A DNA stretch of 64,000 bases from Selaginella moellendorffii (GCF_000143415.4 NW_003314318.1:266971-330970), one strand, 5' to 3'. Counted from the stretch's first letter, positions 1 to 13,223 are shown. The notes: generated by a model from the sequence alone, not told the origin. Numbers and translations are program-made.

Positions 1-128
1 AAAAACTCGGATTTTTTGTCCTTTCCTTCTGGTACTCATTCGAGTTTTTGCAGGAATGTAGAGCCAAGCAAATTCATGGATTCATCCGCAGATATATCAA
101 AGATGCGAGAGGGGCCGAGAATTGTTAC

Positions 129-891
129 CTGGAGAAGAGAGTTCCACAGTCACATCGATACTCTCGGGTGCCGCAAGTCTTCGAGTGCGCTTTCCAATCC
201 GATTGCACAGCATACCGCTTGTTGCACTTATCGCATTTCCACTTCTTCTCGCCATGCTTACGACAAAAATGCTTCTTGATGCCGGTCAGGTCCCCGAGCG
301 CTCTGGATGGATCATGATGGACACAGCTGACTTCTGGGCATATATACACTCGCTTGCGGGGCTCCTTGCTCGTCCTTTGCTTGAGCTTCCATGGGAGATT
401 GTGGCCCCTCCGGTGGAGCTGCAGGTTCTGGTCTCGCTGGAAGCCCTTTCCACAAATTTCGCAGACAAATCGGTTTGTGGCCATGAGGGTCTTGGGTGAT
501 AATGCGATGACCTCCGCATCTGGGTCTGCAAAATTCGGCTGAGGTAAGAAGAAGAAAGCACTCAAAGGACTCGACTGACAACTTTATGGATTTGTTATGA
601 TCTAGGTCCCTTCGTGTGCATGCAAGATCAATCAAACAACGAGAATTTAGAGATTTACGAATCACGAGAGTAATAAAGACCGAGACTTGTACCTGGAGTT
701 CCTGGCAGATTTCTCTTCTTTTTGGCGGGCGGCTGCTGCGGCTGCTGCTGCTGCTGCTGTTCCCCTTGAGCAGCACCACCTGAGATAAACCCCGGGTTGA
801 AGGAGCCGTGGAGATGAGCCTGCTGAACTCCAGAACTGTCTGCTCGAGTGCCGGAATCGCCAGACGCGGTTGTTATATTGGACAGCGTCAT
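129..891 (-). CDS. IDD: INDETERMINATE-DOMAIN (IDD) zinc-finger transcription factor, 5' part only
   Basis: Plant-specific nuclear DNA-binding regulator. Exon 1 is 693-891 and exon 2 is 129-525, separated by a 167-nt GT-AG intron. The protein opens with a Gln-rich stretch followed by KKKRNLPGTP, the nuclear-localisation and leader motif of IDD proteins. Exon 2 continues with DPDAEVIALSP, a C2H2 finger (CEICGKGFQRDQNLQLHRRGH), a second finger starting CPEVSCVHHDPSRALGD, a third starting CDKCNKRYAVQSDWKAH, and the beginning of the fourth (CDCGTLFSR). Exon 2 ends at a good donor (CCAG|GTAA). The next exon, expected to continue the fourth finger, is not within bases 1-128, so the gene runs off the window. 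The ATG at 891 is the first in frame before the conserved block. Family identity is secure; the subfamily and target genes are not inferred. Confidence 0.93.
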
Positions 892-3800
892 ATCTTCGCT
901 CCGGCTGATGAACTCGAGCTCAATTTTGCTGCCTGGCCGATATACGGCCTCTCGAGGTAGAATTCTACTGTTGCTCCAGAAACCTTCTTTGCAATTGCTG
1001 CAGCTCTCGAGAGCACGATCTTCAGCACCGCAACATTACGCGTTCTGAGCTCTAGCCGCCCGGAGCCCGCTACCTAGAGACTCTTTGGAACCGACAAGGT
1101 GATTTTCCTGCAATTATCAAGGTTGGAGCTCGATAATTGTGTGCTTCTTGCTCACGGGAGAATCCTTGCGTTTGCAGATCGCTGGCGGCACATCTACCTC
1201 TCTCCTACAACTGGTCGGTACTGCTGTGATCTCCAAATCCCGATACTGTGGATGCCAAAGAGAGGGAGATGACAATCTCTGGCTGCGCTGCCAAGAAACC
1301 GAAGAACTTCGCTGGAGCTGCTTAACAACGAAGAGAGATGGGAGAGAGAGAGGCGAAGAAAGAGATTGAGGCGGGGGAGGCTGTAAGGAACATGCCTTTC
1401 CCATGCGCTTGAGAAGATGCAAGTGTTAACATAGTCACATCCTTGTGCAATCTTCCTGTTGATCCAGCCAGCCAAGAGAAGGGACCACTGATGCTCTAAT
1501 CGGAACAGCAGAGCCCATCTCGGAGCATTTACAAAGGGACCACTTGATCAGCTCAACCAAACGGAAAGAGGAGGAGGAAGAGGAGCAGGAGTAAGAGCAA
1601 AAGCGAAAACAATGAACGACGAATCTCCAGGTAAACACCAAACTGTTTTTAACTTCTTTATCCTTGCGCTGGCTACGAGCAGCGTGTATGTGTGTGTTGT
1701 GTGTTGTGCGCCAGTGAGTGAGTGAGAGAGGAGAAGAGAGGATTGATCTTTTTCTGCTTCCTTGCGGGTGCTAACTATCGGCAAACTGCTCTCCACAGCC
1801 CTCGAGACGACGGAGACGACGAGGACAAAACAAAGGAACGCCGTGTTATGTGCAAGCCAACAAGCAGATGGAAGCAAGCGGAGCTTTCAGCAGCAGCGCA
1901 AAAAACGCATTCGAGGAGGAGGCGAATGCAACAACAACAAAGGTAGATCTACTTCTCTAGATCTGTTTGCTGCTGCTTTGCTGCTAGCTGCCGCTGGCTC
2001 ATGCTGCTGCTGCTACTCTCCATTTTTCTTCCTCTCGCAACACTCTCTCTCCTTGAATTCGTTCCTTCCTTCTCCCAGAATAACACCACTAGTAGACACA
2101 GCACATTCTCTCTAGTCTATCCTGTGTGTGTAATATTTCTTCCTTTTTTTTTTGATTACTCCCTTATTCGTCTTTCTTTTGCTTTGCAGTGATTTAAAAG
2201 AGCAAACCAGTCTGTTCCAAGGTGGTCTGGAGTTCGAATCCTGTGTGAGTCCGCTCTGGCCTCCCCAAAAAAGATTTTCCCTCCTGGAGGAGGAATAGTT
2301 ACTTATTCCCTTTGGCTGTTTGGGTGGGGGCTGAATGGATGTGTGCTACTCATGGATGGATGAATGAATGGCAAAAAAGCTTGCGTTTTGCAAACTGTTG
2401 AATGTGGTGGTGGTGGTGGTGGTACCAGTTGCTTTCATTTTCAAGCCCCTGCATTTCTCTCTTACATCACTTTGTGAGCTCCTCCTCCTCCTCTTCCTCT
2501 TCCTCCTCCTGTGATTGCTCTTTATGGGGACAAAAGGCTTGTTAAATACCAAGCTAGAATAGAACAGAATAGAATAGTTGCATTGGCTGAGCCAGGAGCA
2601 GGAGCAGTAGCAGGAGGAGCAGCACAAGCAGATATTTTCATTCTTTTTTTCTAAAAAAGAAAACATCTCAAATAACTCTCATGTTTTCCGTGTATATTAA
2701 CTGCCTTATTTTTCTTCCTGCTACTGGCTCCTTCTCAGGGGAATCTTGAGGAGAGCGGGGCCAGCATATGCTCTCCAAAATAGGAATGGAGCCTGTTTCA
2801 AGGACAATAATTTGGAAAAAAACACAGGGGCTACAGCCCCCAAAGAAATAATTAAGCAGCCAGCCTCTCCTCCATAACCAACTCTTCTAACAGGAATAAC
2901 AAACTGCCTCTTCGTTTTGGCCATGGAATGAAGGAATCTCTGCTGCTGCCAAATTAAGGGCATGCAACCCCACAATAATACAACTTTGTTTCTTCCCCAC
3001 ATTTATGGGTGCAATTCTAGATTTGGAAAGAAAGGCTGTGCTGCTGGGGTGGTTTGAATTTGTAAGCACCAGGTTCAGATTTGTTGAACAATTCAATTCC
3101 ACCCAAGAAAATGTCACTGTTGGACTTGTTTGAATGTGCATAAGAAAGTGAAAGTGAAAGGTGGTGCAATATTGCTACCCCTAATCATATTCAAATGTGA
3201 AATCTACACTACATGATCCTCTCCCTCACCCTTTTGCCCTCAATCAGCTTCAATCAACACACGACACTGAATGTACCCCGCAATGCGCACTGGAAGCTGA
3301 TTGATACTGTCAAGGTTTTCTAGCTCTTTAGCTTAACTGTTATATAAGGCCCGGCCTCTCTTGGGAGCTTCAACTCTCCCTTCCTGCATTGGTGAAAGAA
3401 CCAGGCAAAAAAGAATGACAGTACCCACAAAGCCAATAACAATGGAGAAAATGACTAGAGTTCAGAAGCTGGTGAAGCACTATCAAATTATAGTGATGTA
3501 TGTTCTTTACGATTATGTATCGAAACCCAGGCTCAGCAGAGGTATATAAATTGAAACTTATCAAAATTTAAGCTTCGGGCACATGTCTGTTCAGCAGAAT
3601 TTCCAGGGCTTAAAGAGAGAAAGATATAATATTTTCTTAATATGTAATGCATGTCTGTCTGTCACAGGTTTTACAGACACCATAACAAATGAAGTTAAAA
3701 GGTAACTTTCCAGGTGATATCAACTTTGTCAGGCTTAAAAATTACCTTTTGTTTTTCTCCTCTCCTCTAATATATGTTTAGCGGCTGATGAAATCTACTT

Positions 3801-6800
3801 CTGTCAATCTCAATGCACTTATGTAAAAGAGATCACTCGAGATCAATGGGGTTGCAATGCGCGCTCCAAAAGTAATGTGCGGCTCCATACAAATCCTTCC
3901 AAAACAAAGACCTCCCTTTCCCTTGTTCGCTTGCGCCACAAGTATATATACTAATAACACTAGCCAACATTCTTGAGATTTTTCGCTTGTATCCCTAGTT
4001 TGTTTGTTTTTGTCCCTCCGCAAAACACCAGAAGAATTGATTGATCCCAGCCCCTCCGGTGTTGGGACGTGAAAATGCACACATTCCCCTTCTTTGGAGC
4101 TATGTTTGGTGACGAGATCGTGGCATTATAGTTATGTACGCATGGCAAAACTATAAAAGTTAAGCAACTAGTATCATTAGAGCACTAGTTTAATCATGGT
4201 TTAAAAGTTTCCATTGAGTTCCGGGCCCGGTCAGCTTATGATTTTGGAATTGATTTTCGTGGGTCATGAGCAGCAACATGGCTGGACGACTGGCCAACAA
4301 TCTGATCGATGCTGCGACTGCGGGGGCCAAAAGAAATCCTAGAAAAAAACTCTTGATTCACTGGAAGAAAGAGAGTAGACTACACACTACCACCACCACC
4401 ACCACCACCCAAGAAGACGTGTTTCTACGGCCAAAACAATTTGCCCTCCATCCTTTTTCTCTAAAAAAAAGTCCTTTCCATAGTCAGGTATCTAACGAGG
4501 AGCCGTTCCTTGCGTTGGAGGCTTTCTGTTGGACACAAGCTGCTGGCGTTTTCTTGGTGAGAAGATTCCCCCCTTTCTTTTCTCGCAAGGGCCCAGGCAA
4601 ATGCGAATATGCCACGCGAAGAGGCATAGGAATGGGTAGTAAAATCAAGGAAAATATTTCCTGTCATAGCTTATACGCGCCTCAAAATGTTATGAATTTT
4701 TGTGATATTGGTATGCGTTTGGTGGTGGGTAGCTGGCCTGGCCAGCGTGGCATGGTGACGTGTGCCATGGCCCGCGCGATGCCGACATCCACGAACGTGG
4801 CAAAGACGCCTGGGTGTCGGGGATGGCTTTGCATGGCCCCATCGCTGGCCATGACACGTCAGCGAGCTGGCATGCTGACGCGGCGCTTGCCGTGAATTGG
4901 AATTTCTGGTCATGTGTTGTACAGTGCAAACCATTTGCATACGAGTCTAGGGTCAAGATTTTGAATCGATCTCGCGCTTTTGAAGTGTACAATCCGGAAG
5001 ATCACAGGGACGCATTCTTGTGTATCGGGTGGTCCCGGCTCTACTCCTAACTCTAGGTTATGCAAAAAAAATGACCAGGACTCCAAAGTCATGGTTTCTA
5101 CCTAGGATATCGACTTTTGCAGTTTGATCGAGCTGAGATCGCAATATGGATATAAAATTGGAGACAACAACGTGAACACCAAATATAATGAGAAAACAAA
5201 TGTTATGAAGTTGGTCGTCCATTGGCATCCAGCTCTCCTGTTTGTTTGCAAACATCCCTCGGGAGGGGATGGGCCCCTGTTGGGAATATAACAGGTAATG
5301 CTGCTGTGTGAGACCGTCCGTATCATGGATTGCTGTACCACTACAGTGGTGACATGCACGTAGCTATATACGTATGCATCCCCAGCGCACCGTACTTGAA
5401 AGTTGTGGAATGCACAGGGACATGAAAGCTTCACAGGAGGGTTTCCTTCCTTCATGATCTTATTATTTAAACAAAAACCTCTTTCTTTTTCTGTTTTCTC
5501 ATTTGCAACTTGCTGGGCTGGGCTGGGCTGGAAAAGAGGGTGGTGCATTTTTCATATTGAATGCAACACAGAGCAGAGAGGAGTTAGGGAGTGAGTCTGA
5601 TGTATGTGTGTTGTGGTCATATGCAGAGGTGGTGATACTTTTTGTTGCAGGACCCCTCCTGTTGCTGTTCCAACTTTCAGCTGCTTCTGTAAAAACTTCA
5701 CTAAATGTGCCCTTTTCTTCACTGCCACCCTCCCTTCTGGCTTGAGAGATGTATATGGGCTGCCAAACAAAATGCCAACTTCTCTCTTACAAGAATAACA
5801 ACAGCTCCATGGCTGCAACTTACTCATGCAGTGCAGGTCAGGTTGATATATATATATATACAAGAAAAAAGTATAAAAAAAAAGGAAATAAAGGCCAAAA
5901 GAGATGACGTGGCCTGTACGCACGTTGGCATTCCGCTTGTCTCTCCGTACATGTGTGAATGTTTGCGGGGGTTTAATCATTTAATGCCGCGAGCGATGCC
6001 TAACCCAAGTACTTAGTTCTTCGTACGTTTTCTCTCCGCGTTACGTAACTGTGCCTGGAAAAGAACCGGTACGGCGTGGCCAAGTTCACGTGTGTGCCTG
6101 AGTTGAGGGGATCTTTGTATATCTTTCTTTTCACACTGTTGTTTTATAAGGAACTCTTTGGTGGAACTTTCACGAGAGTTCGCTCTCGTGTTGATCGAAG
6201 TTTCTTCTCTGTATGTTACAGCTTGATCAATGAGAAGGGCTGGATCAAGATGGCACCCCAGGTTACAGAGAGTCATTCTTCTCTCGTGCAACGTAAAGGA
6301 GCAGCCATTTGTGACAAAAGCTTTGGAGCCCCACAGCGTTTGTCTCCTTCCTTTGGCTACAAACAAACGAAACAACGGGTGTGTGGTGCTGCACCCTCTC
6401 AAAAAACCAAAAACCAAAATCAGGAAAACTAGAAAATCTCTCCAAGAAAAGAGGTGGAAAAAGAAAAACGGGGTCAAGTCCCGAGCGTAAAAGATCACAA
6501 CAGACGTGGGGATTTAAAAACGGTTGACAAACGCCATTTTGACCCGCGAGCGATTGCTGAATTCGCGGGCATTATAGTAATTTATTCATACATATATATT
6601 CGGGTGAGATATTCCCTTCCATCTATATCTATCTATCTGAAAGGTAAGAAAGACGAATACTTTTTCATGTCCATCTGTGTTTGCACTTGCATTCAATGAC
6701 AGGAAACAAATCCCCAATTTCGCGCTGCCCTCTCGCAAAACAACAATCCATCGCAGGGGGAAGAAAACACACAAGCACACAAATCCGGGGACGGGGGACG

Positions 6801-7559
6801 AGCGGGCGATCGGGCGGGGCACGCATTCCCATGACCCGACCTCGAAAATATATTAAAAGATTCCGAGGAATATAGAGAGCATAAATGTTGTCTACAAGTT
6901 GGTTAAGTTGCCAAACGCGGGCAACCTTCTCATGGGGTTGCGTGTAACTCCTGACAAGCCCATGCATTTGATAGAGGAATTCCATATGATGGAGCGAGTG
7001 ATTGATTGATTGATGGGGTGATTGATTGATTGGGATCTCCTCGACCCTTTCTCTCCCCCGGGCTTTTTACTCGCTTTTCATCGTGATCTCGGATCGAGTT
7101 TGAGTTTCATCAGAGCACAAACTTCTTTTCTGATTAAATCCTTGCGATGCTGCAAATGCCAAGCAAACCGCCAAAGCATATCTGACTCTTGTTCGAATCC
7201 CTGCAACCAAATTACGAGTGCCGACGCGGGATGGGATGAAAATGTGTCGTCTAGGATGAAAGAAAGAGACCCTAGGATTGTTCAAATATAAAAACTATAC
7301 ACGCCCAAAAGAAAAACAATAAATTGGATGGATCGATCCACCGCTCCCCTGCATTACATTACATGCTCAAACAAAGCAACAAAACAAAAGCCGGAATCTT
7401 TGATCCTACGTAGTTTCTTTCTTCTCCAAGGCCGCGCAGCTTTTATGAGGTGCGGCTCGGGACATATCCAAAGCTTCTGTTGTGTGTTGACAAAAAAGAC
7501 GCCCCCAAAAAAAGCGTCTTTATTTCCTTAAAATATTCCATATGATATCAAAAATTTAT
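892..7559. other. Intergenic DNA, no supported gene
   Basis: The first several hundred bases are presumably promoter and leader of the IDD gene. They are rich in GA/CT and CAG/CTG-like runs around 1550-2060. The rest is AT-rich with short simple repeats, for example GTG repeats near 2403-2421, TA near 5850, and ATTG repeats at 7000-7033. A 209-codon open frame at 4266-4895 has no recognisable domain and includes a run of Thr codons. No tRNA fold was found. Confidence 0.6.
6171..6190. repeat. Perfect 8-bp inverted repeat with TTCG loop
   Basis: The sequence CACGAGAG TTCG CTCTCGTG forms an uninterrupted 8-bp stem with a four-base TTCG loop. It stands alone in intergenic DNA with no gene next to it and no oligo-T run typical of a terminator. 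The role is unknown. Confidence 0.6.
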
Positions 7560-8913
7560 CTAATTTTTGGCATTCCTTTTGGGCCCCATACCGACATACG
7601 ATTTACGCGTTGTGTTACGGCCGCGAGCAACACGGAGGCCATGGATTCCTGACATTCTTGACGATCCAATCAAGGCCGGAGTGGACGGCCGCGATCCCCC
7701 CATGCAGATCCGATGGCCCAGCCGCGCCCCGCATTTGGGTCCCAGTCCGCCACACGGCGACAAAGCTCGCAACGCGCGCGGCTTTCGTCCTCTTGCGGCT
7801 ACGCTGACGTGTAGCGCGGGGACCAGTTATCCTCCGCCACTTGTGTGCCGGGGAGATCTGGGCCGTCGGATCGACACCCCTTCCCCCAAGCTCTTGGATT
7901 GGATCTCTTGCAAAACCCTCTCTCTTTTCTTTAATCTAGACCTCGACTGCGATGTCTCACCACCCTTCCATCAATCCTCGTTTTCCCTCTTATTCACGAA
8001 GTTAAAAGCGATGAGATCTTGTCCATCCAAGATCCAACCAATATCACGCTCAACATTCCGGCGACAAATCCAATTCCCCCTCCGGCAGCTAAAACTTCGC
8101 AATCGCAGCCCCAAATGCCGAGATATAGATCGCTCGGCTTAACATTATTGAGTTGGATCCATCGCTTCACATGGACCCAGCGCAAAAAAAATTGGCATTC
8201 ATCTCGGCCCCTTAAACAAAAGCCCGCACCACCCTCAAACAAGCGACATACGTATTTATACATTTTTCTATCTATACTGTTTGTATTACCTACGAGGATG
8301 AGGGTCAACAGATCATGGACACGAAAAACACGGGTAACGAGACTTTCGTCCTTGTCCGGACACAAACCACTTCTTCTCGTTCGTCGTCTCCGTGTTTTTC
8401 CATGGCGGCATGAAGCCATGGACGATTATAGGCCGAGTTTTGGGAGAGCAAGAAAGAACAAGCTAGTGAAGCACTCGTAGACAAGGAACTCGATCTTGCT
8501 GACAATGTCATCCTTGATGAGAGCTTGTCAAAGTTTTTTTGTTGTTTTGGCTGCTGCTAGAAAAGGAAAATCTAGTCTATTAAGCTATGTGCATTGAGAC
8601 GAGGAAACTCAAAGAAAAACCACACTCGCCTTGTAACCAGCGACTCGTAACGATGCACTAGAAAACACAAACAATGCAATCGTCTCATCATCTTCTTCGT
8701 CAATTGAAAAACGATTGTCCGAGGCAACCTTGTGGTTCTTTACCACTGTAGAAGCGAAAACAAAACAGACAAACTAATACCCCACAAGAAGCTTACGTAT
8801 TTACTTTCTCTTTTTTCACGGGCTTCGAGAACTCGGGACTTAAAAAACTCGCTGCATCAACTTTCGGTATCGATGATGGATCGAACTAGTGAGATTGACG
8901 AGAAAAGAGAGCG

Positions 8914-8953
<40 letters not shown>

Positions 8954-9378
8954 TAAAAAAACTCAAAGTCAAATGCGAGCTTCATGATGCTAGTATGATA
9001 TAACTCTCTCTTTTCGAGTACATTGCACCTGTGACTCGATTAAACAAGTGAAAAAAACGAGCCAGAGGATCGCTGCTGCTTAAATTCCTAATGCATCTCT
9101 CAAATCTTAAGCACGGCGTCAGACGGATCGACAGATGGACTGCTGCACTGAATTTCTCTGGCGATGCGTCACAAAAATATGTACAGAAGAAAAAATGATT
9201 ATGCGTTATTTTCTCTCTTGACTAGCTATCATCACTATCGACCCCCTCCATGCGTCAACAAGCAACATACCTCTGTGAATCATGATGCCGAAGATTCCTC
9301 CTCTACGTAAGTTCCTCCACTGGTTGGCCTGTCCAAGCAAAAGAAGAGAAAAAAAAATTGTTAAGCGTTAAGGTCGTC

Positions 9379-9379
<1 letters not shown>
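7560..9379. other. Promoter-like GC-rich stretch and unresolved short frames
   Basis: Bases 7570-7900 are much more GC-rich than their surroundings and contain TGGGCC and TGACGTGT motifs that look like a plant promoter. A pyrimidine-rich stretch follows, then an ATG at 7952 with a 17-codon frame. From 8010 there is a coding-looking stretch (DEILSIQDPTNITLNIPATN) in another frame, and near 8316 another short frame (MDTKNTGNETFVLVRTQTT). I could not connect these by convincing splice sites and recognise no domain. It may be a decayed gene or a non-coding transcript. A (GA)n run at about 8917-8952 ends the stretch. Confidence 0.3.
8917..8952. repeat. (GA)n microsatellite
   Basis: An uninterrupted run of GA dinucleotides. 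A second GA run lies at 9381-9414, close to the 3' end of the phosphate carrier gene. Confidence 0.95.

Positions 9380-9380
<1 letters not shown>

Positions 9381-9414
<34 letters not shown>
9381..9414. repeat. (GA)n microsatellite next to the carrier stop codon
   Basis: A run of GA dinucleotides. On the minus strand it is a CT run beginning about 6 nt past the stop codon of the phosphate carrier, so it probably lies in that gene's 3' UTR. Confidence 0.95.
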
Positions 9415-9417
<3 letters not shown>

Positions 9418-9420
9418 CAC

Positions 9421-10619
9421 TTACAAACCAATGGAGACCTTCACGGAATCATAGATGAACCACTGCATTGTGACAACAGGACCCACGAGCGCGATGCGAA
9501 GCGGTAAGCTTCTCGTGAACAGCCCCACCAGACCGATTCTCTTGATCGCCTGGAAAACATCCATTAAAAAAGAGGAGAAGACGATTAAGAACCAGGAGAC
9601 AAGGACACGACGAAACGATGAACAGGGATGGATGAGGCTTACTTGCACAACAGTCCCTCCCTTGTTATACAAAGAGCTTATTACGTTGTCAGCTGGATTC
9701 GACACGACTGTGCCGGTGATCCCCGAAATGTAAGCCGCTCCACAGGTGACGAGCAACGTGGTCGTCGTAGAGCATTCGCTCCTGGGCTTTTTCACGACGT
9801 TACGGTAGATCAAATCGACCGAGTGCTCGAAAGACGTGAACATGAGCATGGCAACTGCGAGAGAAACGGAAAAAGTGACCAACTGTTTGCGTGAGTTCTG
9901 CGTAGAATCTTTACGTCTGCTTACATGGAATGTTGCGACTCCACAATGGCAAGAGTCCTCTGTAAAGCCTGGAAAAACACTGTTGATACTAAGTCCTGGA
10001 AGAGAAAAGAAAACTAGAAAGAAAGCCCACCCTGGAAGCCTCTCGGCCGAGTAGACCTTTGGAAATCCATCGATCAATCCTTTGGCAAAGCCCGGCTGCG
10101 CTTGGAGACGAACTTTGATCGATTCGAAGGGGCAGAGAACAACGTCGGCGATCATCTGTGCGCAGGCGCTGGCGGCGAAGTAGATTGGCGTCCGATACGT
10201 GGCCGAGTTCTCGGGGCCAGCGGCATCGCAGTAGCGATGCTTGAAAAACTCGTAGAGACTAAACTTGCAAGCTCCTTGAGCTCCATAGCCATAGAGCTTC
10301 CCTCCCCAGCCTCTCCAAAGCCCAGTAGGACCGCGTTCCTTCCACAAGACGCCAAACCCAGAGAGAATTCCTCCGCTATACTTCGCTGGATGGACCTGGA
10401 AGAATGGGGAAAGGAGAAAACTCCCGGTGAATCTCTACATTCTACAACGATTCTTTGATCGATCTGCCGCCATACCTGCATGTTTACTTTGAGATTGTCG
10501 AATGGAGTGACGAGAAAATGCGTCGTCCCCGCCGAGAGCAATCCTCCTGCGAAGCACGCCGCGTAGTATTTGCTGCTGAAGAGCGCGATTTCTTCCGGGC
10601 CCCATTGAATCGCATCCAT
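9421..10619 (-). CDS. PHT3: Mitochondrial phosphate carrier (PHT3/MPT family)
   Basis: Inner-membrane carrier that imports phosphate into the mitochondrial matrix. There are five exons: 10476-10619, 10031-10395, 9925-9968, 9643-9854 and 9421-9549. They join in phase to a 297-residue protein. All four introns (62-93 nt) have GT-AG ends. The three carrier repeats show the expected signatures: TPFDNLKVNMQ in repeat 1, CPFESIKVRLQ in repeat 2, SNPADNVISSLY in repeat 3, plus WRGWGGKLYGYGAQGACKF and GLFTRSLPLRI. The pattern and short length best match the Arabidopsis PHT3;3 (MPT1) branch, as I recall it. The start is the first ATG of the frame; two GTG codons precede it. There is no long cleavable presequence, unlike PHT3;1-type proteins. 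A minimal ATG-GGG-TGA upstream frame lies at 10647-10655. Confidence 0.95.
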
Positions 10620-10646
10620 CACCACTATCTCGCCCTGTCGCTCCTT

Positions 10647-10784
10647 TCACCCCATTTCTCCCTTAAACCCTAGTGCTAGCCCTAAAGTGGTAGGGTTCTT
10701 CGAGATCCAGGCCCTTGAAAACAAACGGTGGCTTTGCGTATTACGTGGCACCTCCCTTTTTCTTCGTCGCCGCGTCCCACGTGG
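10647..10784 (-). promoter_or_regulatory. Upstream region of the phosphate carrier: uORF, telo-box, G-box
   Basis: Reading towards the gene there is a palindromic G-box core CCACGTGG at 10777-10784, a telo-box (plus-strand AAACCCTAG) at 10665-10673, and a three-codon upstream frame at 10647-10655. In angiosperms, telo-boxes and G-boxes are common in promoters of growth-related and light- or stress-responsive genes. Their activity here is inference. Confidence 0.45.
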
Positions 10785-10799
10785 CGTCTGCTTAGCGAA

Positions 10800-12577
10800 C
10801 CATTCAGAATGGAGATACGCCATTGTACTTTTATTTTTCAGAGCACTGTTTTGAGATTTTTGCAAAAAGTTCATAGTGACATTGCTTTGGAGCCAAATTA
10901 ACACTTTCAGGATATTCCTTAATAAATATTTTAAAATATATATGATATATATAATGCATATATGTAAATATGTACTTTTATTTACTTATATAATTTCAGA
11001 TTTGCTGTTTTTGAAGACTAATAAACATTTTTGAGTAATACAAATTATTTGACAAGATAACTTCCTTTATATAAATATATTACAAGTTTTTTATTATTTA
11101 GTAGTTTTAAAACTATTAAAATTAATACTTATTAGGGTACTAAATTACATCTAGATTTTAATAATAAAATACTTTTTCTAATATTTTTTTAATAATTGTG
11201 CCTTATACAAAATTTGACTATTTATATAACTACTTTCACATATACTATCTGAAAGATCACAATATTTTATATTTTGAGTTATTATATTACATAACAATAG
11301 TGGGGACACTACTGCCATGATATTGTATTTGATAGCTATATAATGTGATTTTACCTGAGCTTTCATGGTGTAAAACCATAGTGGATGATTTTTTTGAATT
11401 AATGGATTTAAGTGTTGAATTAAGTATTTATTTAGTCATTGTATTATTGATATTACCTATTCCACACATGACCATACCAAAAAAAAACTTTCCGCACATG
11501 TTTGTAACTCTTGAAAATTTTCAAATTTTACATAAAAATGAGATGAATGGAACTTTCTGAGAAACTCTTTTCCAAAAACTATTCAAATTAACACTTTTTA
11601 ATGGGAACTCTATTAGGATCCTATCCCTTACACCTAAAAGTAGGTTATATATGTTCATAAAGTAGGCATAAAGTAGGTTATATATGTTCATTTTGGAGTA
11701 ACAACAGAGCCCAAAACATTAGAAAGGTTATATGTGGTGTGGAGTAAAGTGCCATGTCAATCAAATGCTAAACCAAATTAAAAATTATAAAATTAAAAAA
11801 AATTCAAGTGGTAGAATTTAAATAGATTACTCCAAAAGGGAACTTCACTATATGTTTACATATTACCATGGGTTTAGTAAAGAACCAAGAGTAAAGATTG
11901 GTTCAAATTGAAAACAAAAGGGAAGGATATGACTTGACTCTTAGGGTGTAAGGATAAGATTTTAACAAACTCAATAAATATAGATTTAGAGAATGATTTG
12001 CCCAGTTACTGATAAATAAATTTATTTCAAACTTAAAAAATGTATAATTTTTACACTTTGAGGATTATAAGATAGTATTTTCCTTTTTCAAGTTTCTTTG
12101 GAAGGATTTTAATTTGTTAGCTTATACCAGAAATAATCTACAAGAATAGAATATTAAATATTTAAATTTCTCTTAGAATATCCAGATATGTCCATCATTA
12201 TAAAACATATTTGAAAATTAGTGTTAAGTCATCAGTTCTACAGTTTTGCCAAACTTGATTTGTTTGTTTGCTTGTAGGGGACAGAGGTGGTAGTTAATAT
12301 ATGGTTAGATATTCTAGGATATTCTACCATCTAATGGTTGTTATTAATTTAGAATAATCTTGTATTTATAAATTATAAACTTTTCAAAATACTTTTTAGT
12401 ATATTCTAGTTTATTTTATCATCTAAGTTTTGATATGTAATAATATTAATTTTGTGTTGATAAATTATAAATATAATTATACTGATATACTATTTATTAA
12501 TATATTATATTAATAAATAATAAGTACTACTATTTAAAAACCCAAGTTGTTGATACATAAAATGTATAATAATCGAT
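10800..12577. other. AT-rich repeat-like DNA, no gene
   Basis: Very AT-rich, with short direct repeats such as AAAGTAGGTTATATATGTTCAT occurring twice around 11640-11695. No coding frame of interest. It marks the start of the transposon-rich block between the phosphate carrier and AQR. Confidence 0.6.
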
Positions 12578-12677
12578 NNNNNNNNNNNNNNNNNNNNNNN
12601 NNNNNNNNNNNNNNNNNNNNNNNNNNNNNNNNNNNNNNNNNNNNNNNNNNNNNNNNNNNNNNNNNNNNNNNNNNNNN
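12578..12677. other. Assembly gap (100 N)
   Basis: Exactly 100 N, which usually marks a scaffold gap of unknown true length. Confidence 0.98.
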
Positions 12678-13223
12678 TAGGGTTCTTTGGTCAATAAGAG
12701 GAATATTAAGACAAGGCACTAATGGATCCATATGTGGTGCAGTGTTTTGGATCCTATGAAATGTTTCAATCACTACATAATTAAAATATAGACAATTTCT
12801 AAAAGATTAGCATGTTGAATGTTATGTTGAACTTGTGGCACAATTTACCACAATATGTAAGATAATCCCTTCTTTTGAGCAATGAGCCCTGTGAACAAAC
12901 TGTATAGGAAAGATAAATTAACACTAGGTAATCTACTTTGTATTTTATGTGTGGATGATGATAAAAGCTATAATGCTATTGTTGTCCTATTTGTATGCAA
13001 CCCAAGTGTTTTGCTAATTTTACCTAGATCAAATATTAATCTCAAACTCATGGCAATTGTGAAGGCAAACTCAATTATATTGACAATGTAGGATCATAAT
13101 TATATTGATCTCAAGACATAATATTTACAAATCATGGCAATTGAATATAGGATCATGGTGAAGCATTAATATAACTCTATATCTCCATCATGACCATTCT
13201 ACTAAACAATCCATTTACAAATG

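Noticed and set aside
2206-2290. Possible tRNA or tRNA-derived SINE (GAGTTCGAATCC, a near match to a B box)
   Set aside because: The flanking bases do not form a T stem, no A box or cloverleaf can be drawn, and only the B-box-like phrase fits.
4266-4895. 209-codon plus-strand open frame
   Set aside because: Composition looks like translated non-coding DNA (Thr run from a CAC/ACC repeat), with no domain, no splice context and no neighbour support.
7190-7215. Second tRNA-like phrase (TTGTTCGAATCCC)
   Set aside because: No stem on either side and no cloverleaf upstream.
7567-8142. 191-codon plus-strand frame
   Set aside because: It reads through a promoter-like GC-rich block and has no recognisable domain; probably chance openness in GC-rich DNA.
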